This document shows, piece after piece, positions 1 through 5,980 of a stretch of DNA of 8,894 bases; the stretch's first letter is position 1; each line of letters starts with the position of its first letter. The notes below the pieces were generated by a model. The model was not told the DNA's origin and did not search any database. It worked only from the letters and a program-made list of their open reading frames with translations. The DNA is from an uncultured Burkholderiaceae bacterium (GTDB lineage: Bacteria > Pseudomonadota > Gammaproteobacteria > Burkholderiales > Burkholderiaceae), in contig CALMPB010000050.1 of the NCBI GenBank assembly GCA_937871985.1, positions 1-8,894 of the forward strand, read 5' to 3'. The translations under genes were made by a program, and so were the position numbers.

Positions 1-768
1 TACACTAGGCCCAACGCGGAAGAGGTCGCGGCTCTTCAAGCGGAGGCGCGTGCCCGACGCGAGGAAGGCTCCGGCCATGCCGGGCAGCTGGAGAGCCTGC
101 TTGCCAAGGTGAAATCCGCGCTCGATGATCGGGAACGGGCGCGTATTGCGCCGGATCTTGACGCGCTGGTGCGCCTGCAGCGCAGCCGGATTACCGCGGG
201 ACCGTTGCTCGATGCCACCCCTGAAGCCATCGGCGTGGTACAAGGGGCGATCCTTGCAGGTGCCTGTGTCGAATTTGAATATACGTCAGTCGATGGCGGT
301 GAGGCGAAGTGGCGCCGCGTTATCCCCTATGGCCTGATTCATGGCCCGACGACCTATCTGCTGGGCAAGATCCCCCCGCGCGAAGGTTGCCCAGACAAGG
401 AGCCGGTCTTCTTCCGTCTCGACCGGATAACTGATCCCCGCACATCCAACCAAGCGGGCTGCGCTCCGGACGACTGGGACCTTGATGCCTGGTTGGCGAG
501 AAGCTTTGGCATCTGGCGAGAGGATGACCATGACATTGTCTTGCGTGTGGGACCCAGCGCGGTCGAGCGTGCCTGCCACTGGCGCTTCCATCCCGGACAA
601 GTACTGGAGAAGGACGGCGACGAACTTCTCGTGAAATTCCGCAGCGGTGGCTTGCGCGAGATAGCGGAACACCTTTTCACTTGGGGCGGCGACATCAGCA
701 TCGTAGCACCCGAAGCGCTACGCAGTGTGATGAGGGAGCGTGTCCTTTTGGCGCTGGGCTCTGTGTGA
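1..768 (+). CDS. WYL-domain transcriptional regulator (5' partial, C-terminal part)
   Basis: The frame is open from base 1 to the TGA at 766-768 (255 visible codons), so the true start and the expected N-terminal winged helix-turn-helix lie upstream. A GTG at 109 is in frame but would discard conserved helical linker sequence, so it is not taken as the start. The visible order is a charged helical segment (bases 1-200), a WYL core (about 223-450) and a WCX-like C-terminal region (about 535-760). The WYL core shows EFEY, then RRVIPYGL followed by YLLGK, and ends in RLDRI (415-429), which fits the Sm-like fold of this family. Known WYL proteins are mostly ligand-responsive DNA-binding regulators, and many (the BrxR and CapW type) repress neighbouring anti-phage genes. 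Its position just upstream of and co-directional with a helicase operon suggests that role here. The ligand and operator cannot be seen. Base composition is somewhat less GC-rich than in the downstream SNF2 gene. Confidence 0.87.
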   Translation, partial: YTRPNAEEVAALQAEARARREEGSGHAGQLESLLAKVKSALDDRERARIAPDLDALVRLQRSRITAGPLLDATPEAIGVVQGAILAGACVEFEYTSVDGGEAKWRRVIPYGLIHGPTTYLLGKIPPREGCPDKEPVFFRLDRITDPRTSNQAGCAPDDWDLDAWLARSFGIWREDDHDIVLRVGPSAVERACHWRFHPGQVLEKDGDELLVKFRSGGLREIAEHLFTWGGDISIVAPEALRSVMRERVLLALGSV

Positions 769-863
769 TGAAATTACATACGACCGGATTTGTCACGGAT
801 GCAGCTAAGGGTTTCATCGTGGTAGCGCGTTGCGTGCAGCGATCGATTAAGGAACAGCAGTAA
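768..863 (+). CDS. Possible 31-residue small protein or coupling leader peptide
   Basis: An ATG at 768-770 overlaps the stop of the WYL gene by one base (TGATG). Its frame runs 31 codons to a TAA at 861-863, which overlaps the helicase ATG by one base (TAATG). The predicted peptide is mixed, with a short hydrophobic stretch (GFIVVA) and a basic, polar end (RSIKEQQ). It has no recognised domain, and no clear Shine-Dalgarno motif lies close to its ATG. The exact tiling between two real genes is the only argument for translation. It could be a true microprotein, a peptide that only carries ribosomes across the gap, or chance. The last codons contain the AAGGA ribosome-binding site of the helicase, which would couple the two genes if ribosomes do traverse it. 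Confidence 0.25.
   Translation: MKLHTTGFVTDAAKGFIVVARCVQRSIKEQQ
849..853 (+). promoter_or_regulatory. Ribosome binding site of the large helicase gene
   Basis: AAGGA lies 9 bases before the ATG at 863. It supports that ATG as the start over later in-frame ATGs, and it sits inside the last codons of the possible small frame 768-863. Confidence 0.7.
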
Positions 864-3800
864 TGAATGTCTTCGAACTCGATGCCGATCTCGTCGGCCG
901 CTACGAAGGGTTCGCGCGGTCGTTCACGACGATCCGCGCCGAGGACATCCGCACTCAGATCGATGAGATATACGAGAGCAAGAAGTTTTGGCCTGAACCA
1001 CTGATCGGGGTAAACCCACACTTCGAGCAGGGTCGCGCACTGGTGGACCTCGCCTCTGAGGGTATTATTGACCCGGACTTGCCGAAGGTCTTTAGTTTCG
1101 GCGAGGGACGCTCGCCGATCAGCCTGCACCGGCATCAGGACCAGTCGCTGTCGAAAGCGCTGCAGGGACGCAACTATATCGTCACCACTGGCACTGGCTC
1201 AGGCAAGTCGCTGTGCTTCTTCGTGCCGATCATTGATCGGATCATCAAGGCTCGGCGGGCCGGCGAGGCACAGCGCACGCGGGCCATCGTCATCTATCCG
1301 ATGAACGCGCTTGCCAATTCGCAGCGCGAGGAGTTGGAAAAGTTCATCGAAGGCTGCGGGATCGATCCGCACCTCAAGCCTACGTTCGAGCGCTACACTG
1401 GGCAAGAAAGCGACAGCGAGCGCAAGCGCATCGCTGCGGCGAAGCCCGACATTATCCTGACCAATTTCATGATGCTCGAACTGCTGATGACCCGGCAGGA
1501 CGGGCTGGACCAGGATGTCGTCGCCAACATGGAGGGACTTGAGTTCCTCGTGCTGGACGAGCTGCACACTTATCGTGGGCGGCAGGGTGCAGACGTCGCC
1601 ATGCTGGTGCGACGCGTGCGCGAGCGTCTGGGCGCGCGCAATATGCTATGCATTGGTACATCGGCGACAATGGCCTCGGGCGAAGAGGATGCGGGTCGCA
1701 AGGCGGTAGCAAGAGTTGGCACGACGCTGTTCGGCAGCCCAGTCCATGAGGACGATGTCATCACAGAAAGCTTGTCGCGCTGTACGCAGGGCGTGGCGCG
1801 GGTCGAGGGGCTTAGGGCAACGGTCCTCAAACCCGAACCGGGGCCCGTAGAGTTCGAGGCGTTCCGCAGCGATCCACTCGCGGTGTGGATCGAGATGAAC
1901 ATCGGTCTGGACGAGGAGGAGGCGCGCCGCCGTAGGAGGCCGCAGACACTGACCGATGCAGCGAAACAGTTGGCTGGGGAAATCGACCTCGACCCCGTGC
2001 TTTGCCGTGCGGCGCTGGCCAAACGCCTGGTTGCGATGAGCGAATGCAAGGATGCACGAGACCAGGCGTTCATGGCATTCAAGCTTCACCGTTTCTTGTC
2101 GGGCGCCGGTCATGCCCATGCCACCTTGCAGCCTGCCGGCACGCGCCGCGTGGCATTGGCCGCCGAGAAATACGACCGCGAGGATCGCCACGCGCGCCTC
2201 TATCCCATGTTCTTCTGCCGTGAATGCGGACACGAGGCGCATTCGGTCTCGATCGACGATGAAGGCACGGTGGTCGCCCGTCCCATCGACCAGACACCAC
2301 GCGATGGTGTCGACAGCGAGGGGTGGCAACACGGCTTCTTGGTGCCCGATGCCGATGGAGCGTTGACCTTTGCGGGGGCTCACGAGGATTACCCGGATGA
2401 CTGGCTTGAACTCACCAAGTCCGGCGATCCGCGTCTCAAGTCCAGCCATCGCGGCAAGCATGAGGGCCGCATGATGCTGCTCGGTGCTAATGGTCGGAGT
2501 GACATGGACGGAGTACGCGCTTGGTTCTTTCCGGGTAAGTTCCGTTTCTGTCCGCATTGCCGTAACCAGCCTCCCCCACAGGCGCGCGATATCAATAAGC
2601 TGGCTGGCCTTTCAGCCGAAGGCCGTAGTTCGGCCACGACGCTGATCACCGCCACCGCGCTCGACTGGATGGAGCGCGGCCAGGTTCCGGCCGAAAAGGC
2701 GCGGCGCAAGCTGCTAGGCTTCACAGATAACCGGCAGGACGCGGCGTTACAGTCGGGCCATTTCAACGACTTCATCTTCGTCACCCTACTGCGCGGAGCG
2801 ATGCTACGTGCGGTACGGACCGCTGGCGAGGAAGGTCTAGGTCACGAGCAATTCGGTGATGCGCTGCGCCGCGCGCTGGGCTTCGATCCGGACGACAAGG
2901 CCCGCCGTTCCGCTTGGATGCTCGATGCCAACCCCAAGGGGTTCGCCGCATTAGAAGAGGCCAAGGCGACGATCAATCGCGTGCTCGCGCATCGGTTGTG
3001 GAACGACTTGCGGAGGGGCTGGCGCTTCACCAATCCGAACCTCGACCAGCTCGATCTGATGCGTGTCGACTATCCCGGCGTGGCGATGCTGGCGGAAGAT
3101 GAGGAAAGCTGCGGCGGCAAGGACCAGGAAAGCCTGACCGATGTGCAGCGTCGGGGCTTTGCGTTGCTTGCCGCGATCCCGGCAGAGACGCGGCGGATGA
3201 TGTTCCGCGACGTGTTCGACACGATGAGGCAGGGGCTGGCGGTGGCGGTGGATGCGCTCGATCAGACCGAACTCCTCCAGGTTAGCGAAAAGTCGCGCAG
3301 CTTGCTCAAGGATCCCTGGGCGATCAGCGCCGAGGAGCAGTACAAGGATCTCAATTTCCTCACTACGCTGGTGGTCGGGTTGCAGGCGGGCAAGTACGAC
3401 CGCGTGGTGCGCGTCTCGGCTCGCAGCGGATTGGCGCGCAGGCTGGTGAAGCTGGCGGGGAGGGACATACCCCTTGCCGACCGCGAACCCTTGCTTGAGG
3501 CGATGCTGGCGGCGGCGGCTAAGCATCAGATGGTGCGCCAGTTCTCGGTCGGACAACTGGCTGGCTGGCGGCTTGCGCCTGGCGCGGTGAGGCTGAAACC
3601 GGGCGGAGGAGAGCCTGACAACGGCAAGGGTAACGCTTTTTTCACGGGCCTCTATGCCGACGTGGCCGCACGTCTTGGCACCCCCGGCGATCTGCCGATG
3701 GCCTTCGAGGCGCGTGAGCATACCGCGCAGGTCGATGCGCTGCTGCGCGAACTGCGCGAATGCCGTTTCCGCTTCGGCGCCAACGACAAGGCCCGCATGG

Positions 3801-5980
3801 CGGAGATGGCGGGCGAAGCGCGCGTCATCAACGAGAAGCGCGATTTCCTGCCGCTTCTCTACTGTTCGCCGACGATGGAGCTGGGCGTCGACATCTCGCA
3901 GCTCAACGTCGTCTATCTGCGCAATGCTCCACCGACCCCGGCCAACTACGCCCAGCGTGCCGGTCGCGCTGGACGTAGTGGGCAAGCGGCGCTCGTCGTG
4001 ACCTATTGTGCGGCGCAGAGCCCGCACGATCAGTACTATTTCGAAAGGCGGATCGATCTCGTCGCTGGTATCGTCAAGGCGCCCGCGATTGACCTCGTCA
4101 ACGCGGACCTGCTGTCCGCGCACATCCATGCCGAATGGCTGGCGGCGGCGAAGGAATCGCTGGGCAAGTCGATCCCCGACAATCTCGACATGGAGGCGGA
4201 AGGGTTGCCGGTGAAGACCGCGACGCTGGGAGCCTTTGCTGTGGCGACTGCTGATTCGGCTTGCGAGGCGCGGGCGGCGAGGATCGTTGCCTCAGCCCTG
4301 CCTACAGAAGGTGCGCCGCAGATCGGCGATCCGGTAGCCTTCGTTGCGGACTTGTGGTGCAAGAGCGCGGCTGCGTTCGACGCGGCGTTCCGCCGATGGC
4401 GCGAACTCTATCGCTCCGCCTGCCAGGACCGCGACGAGGCGCATCGCGTTGGCCAGCGCACTGGCCTCAGCGCGCAGGAACGCCGTGAGGCCCGGGCGCG
4501 CTACATCGGTGCGGACAAGCAGGTGGAATCGCTGGCAAGCGGGGTGTCCTCGCAAAGCTCGGATTTCTATGTCTACCGTTACTTGGCGACCGAGGGCTTT
4601 CTGCCGGGCTACAACTTCCCGCGCCTCCCGCTCTATGCTTTCGTCGATGCAGATAAGTCCTCGACGGTGCTCCAGCGGCCGCGCTTCTTGGCGATCGCTG
4701 AGTTCGGGCCGAACAGCCTCGTTTACCACGAGGGCAAGGCCTACCGGTGCAACCGCGCGAAACTGCCTGCCGGATCCCGCAACGAGGACAACACGCTCGT
4801 CACCCGGATGATGAAGTGCTGCCAATCGTGCGGGGCTGCTCACGAAAGCGAGACGCAGGAACGCTGTATGGTCTGCAAGGATCCGCTGACCGACGAAGGA
4901 CGCCTAGCCAAGCTCTATCGGATCGAGAACGTCGATGCCGTCCCTAGCGCGCGGATCACGGCCAACGATGAGGATCGCCAGCGGCGCGGCTTCGATTTGC
5001 GCACGATCTTCGAATGGGATCCCCGACGCCAGGAAGACCTGTTGCTCAAGGCTGACGAAAGTCCGCTGGCGGCGCTGTCCTATGGACCGCAGACGAAGCT
5101 CTCGCGTGTCAATCTCGGCCTGCGGCGGCGCAAAGAAAAGGCGCATACGGGCTTCGACATCGACACGCTGACCGGTCGCTGGCTGAAGGATGCCGAGGCT
5201 GACGACGACGGCGGCGAAGACGATCCCAAGGCTGCTCGCCGTCAGTCGATCGTTCCGGTAGTAGAAGACACGAAGAACGCCTTACTAATTCGCTTTGATC
5301 ATGGGCTGGGCCTTTCCACTGCGCAAATGGCGACGCTGCAGCACGCGCTGATCCGCGCCATCGAGGCCGAGCATGTGCTGGAAACAGGCGAACTGCTTGG
5401 CGAGCCACTGCCTACGCGGGAGGATCGCAAGACGATCCTGCTCTACGAGGCGACCGAGGGCGGCGCGGGCGTACTCAAGCGGCTGATGGACGGGCCGGAA
5501 CGCTGGCAGCGGATTGCGGAAGTCGCGCTGGACCTCATGCACCTGAAGCGGGCTGAGGATGGCCATCTTCACGACGACGACGACGCTTGTGTAGCCGGGT
5601 GCTATCGCTGCCTGCTATCCTACTACAACCAGCCTGACCACGAGATGATTGACCGCGAGGACAAGGTCGTGCGCGATGTCATTGAACGCATGGCGCGGTG
5701 CGGGCGCGACCGCTCTGCTGATGCGCCTGAACCCGGAGACAGCCCGTGGTTAGTCGCTTTGGCTCGCTGGCAGGCGCCTGCGCCAAAGGCTGAAGCGATT
5801 GCCGGCACCACCTGGCCGCTATGTTGGCCAGACCACATGGTCATGGCGGTTGCCGGAACGGCGCCGCCCGAACTCATCGCGCGTTGTGAGGCGATCGGGC
5901 GCGAACTCATCGAACTGCCGGAACTGCCCGGCGAAACCTTGCCGCCCGCGCTGGCGGCAGCGCTTGGAGTGCCCGCATGA
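863..5980 (+). CDS. Giant DEAD/DEAH-type SF2 helicase with C-terminal DUF1998/MZB-like module (DISARM DrmA/DrmB-like or Druantia DruE-like)
   Basis: The protein has 1705 residues, starts at an ATG with AAGGA 9 bases upstream, and ends in TGA overlapping the next ATG. RecA lobe 1 shows Walker A GTGSGKS (110-116), motif Ia YPMNALANSQ (145-154), DELH in place of DEAH (232-235) and SAT (267-269). A CxxC pair at C452/C455 and another at C563/C566 could form a zinc site between the lobes. RecA lobe 2 seems to begin at GFTDNRQDA (619-627) but is interrupted by a helical stretch of about 370 residues before motif V (SPTMELGVDIS, 1002-1012) and motif VI (QRAGRAGR, 1031-1038). A third Cys cluster (C1319, C1320, C1323, C1335, C1338) follows, then an acidic linker (about 1444-1454). 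The DUF1998/MZB-like end has LYEATEGGAGVL (about 1527-1538) and CVAGCYRCLLSYYNQ (1576-1590). The family are ATP-driven DNA translocases or helicases; MrfA acts in repair, while DrmA and DruE act in phage defence. The SNF2 neighbour favours a DISARM-like role. About 105 residues after the DUF1998 module are unassigned. The helicase call is secure; the system assignment is inference. Confidence 0.95.
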   Translation: MNVFELDADLVGRYEGFARSFTTIRAEDIRTQIDEIYESKKFWPEPLIGVNPHFEQGRALVDLASEGIIDPDLPKVFSFGEGRSPISLHRHQDQSLSKALQGRNYIVTTGTGSGKSLCFFVPIIDRIIKARRAGEAQRTRAIVIYPMNALANSQREELEKFIEGCGIDPHLKPTFERYTGQESDSERKRIAAAKPDIILTNFMMLELLMTRQDGLDQDVVANMEGLEFLVLDELHTYRGRQGADVAMLVRRVRERLGARNMLCIGTSATMASGEEDAGRKAVARVGTTLFGSPVHEDDVITESLSRCTQGVARVEGLRATVLKPEPGPVEFEAFRSDPLAVWIEMNIGLDEEEARRRRRPQTLTDAAKQLAGEIDLDPVLCRAALAKRLVAMSECKDARDQAFMAFKLHRFLSGAGHAHATLQPAGTRRVALAAEKYDREDRHARLYPMFFCRECGHEAHSVSIDDEGTVVARPIDQTPRDGVDSEGWQHGFLVPDADGALTFAGAHEDYPDDWLELTKSGDPRLKSSHRGKHEGRMMLLGANGRSDMDGVRAWFFPGKFRFCPHCRNQPPPQARDINKLAGLSAEGRSSATTLITATALDWMERGQVPAEKARRKLLGFTDNRQDAALQSGHFNDFIFVTLLRGAMLRAVRTAGEEGLGHEQFGDALRRALGFDPDDKARRSAWMLDANPKGFAALEEAKATINRVLAHRLWNDLRRGWRFTNPNLDQLDLMRVDYPGVAMLAEDEESCGGKDQESLTDVQRRGFALLAAIPAETRRMMFRDVFDTMRQGLAVAVDALDQTELLQVSEKSRSLLKDPWAISAEEQYKDLNFLTTLVVGLQAGKYDRVVRVSARSGLARRLVKLAGRDIPLADREPLLEAMLAAAAKHQMVRQFSVGQLAGWRLAPGAVRLKPGGGEPDNGKGNAFFTGLYADVAARLGTPGDLPMAFEAREHTAQVDALLRELRECRFRFGANDKARMAEMAGEARVINEKRDFLPLLYCSPTMELGVDISQLNVVYLRNAPPTPANYAQRAGRAGRSGQAALVVTYCAAQSPHDQYYFERRIDLVAGIVKAPAIDLVNADLLSAHIHAEWLAAAKESLGKSIPDNLDMEAEGLPVKTATLGAFAVATADSACEARAARIVASALPTEGAPQIGDPVAFVADLWCKSAAAFDAAFRRWRELYRSACQDRDEAHRVGQRTGLSAQERREARARYIGADKQVESLASGVSSQSSDFYVYRYLATEGFLPGYNFPRLPLYAFVDADKSSTVLQRPRFLAIAEFGPNSLVYHEGKAYRCNRAKLPAGSRNEDNTLVTRMMKCCQSCGAAHESETQERCMVCKDPLTDEGRLAKLYRIENVDAVPSARITANDEDRQRRGFDLRTIFEWDPRRQEDLLLKADESPLAALSYGPQTKLSRVNLGLRRRKEKAHTGFDIDTLTGRWLKDAEADDDGGEDDPKAARRQSIVPVVEDTKNALLIRFDHGLGLSTAQMATLQHALIRAIEAEHVLETGELLGEPLPTREDRKTILLYEATEGGAGVLKRLMDGPERWQRIAEVALDLMHLKRAEDGHLHDDDDACVAGCYRCLLSYYNQPDHEMIDREDKVVRDVIERMARCGRDRSADAPEPGDSPWLVALARWQAPAPKAEAIAGTTWPLCWPDHMVMAVAGTAPPELIARCEAIGRELIELPELPGETLPPALAAALGVPA
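5966..5969 (+). promoter_or_regulatory. Ribosome binding site of the SNF2 helicase gene
   Basis: GGAG lies 7 bases before the ATG at 5977, inside the last codons of the upstream helicase. With the ATGA stop/start overlap (5977-5980), it supports translational coupling. Confidence 0.6.

Noticed and set aside
790..818. Possible promoter in the gap, with TTGTCA (790-795) as a -35 box
   Set aside because: The sequence 17 bases downstream (TTCATC) is a poor -10 box, and no other convincing pair was found. The overlapping junctions fit read-through from an upstream promoter better.
1646..2557. Reverse-strand open frame of about 303 codons opposite the large helicase
   Set aside because: For the same reason: no domain, no plausible neighbours, and the opposite strand carries conserved helicase motifs.
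2951..4129. Reverse-strand open frame of about 392 codons opposite the large helicase
   Set aside because: It is an antisense shadow of the helicase gene, with Arg/His-rich composition typical of reverse-complemented GC-rich coding sequence.
5573..5584. Short GAC tandem repeat
   Set aside because: Only four units encoding Asp-Asp-Asp-Asp beside the DUF1998 cysteines; explained by coding for an acidic loop.
5771..5780. 10-bp palindrome CAGGCGCCTG
   Set aside because: A single short palindrome in GC-rich coding sequence is expected by chance, and nothing nearby suggests an operator.
5869..5912. Direct repeat CGAACTCATCG, two copies 33 bases apart
   Set aside because: It is in frame and encodes similar Glu-Leu-Ile segments; two short copies in coding sequence are not evidence of an element.
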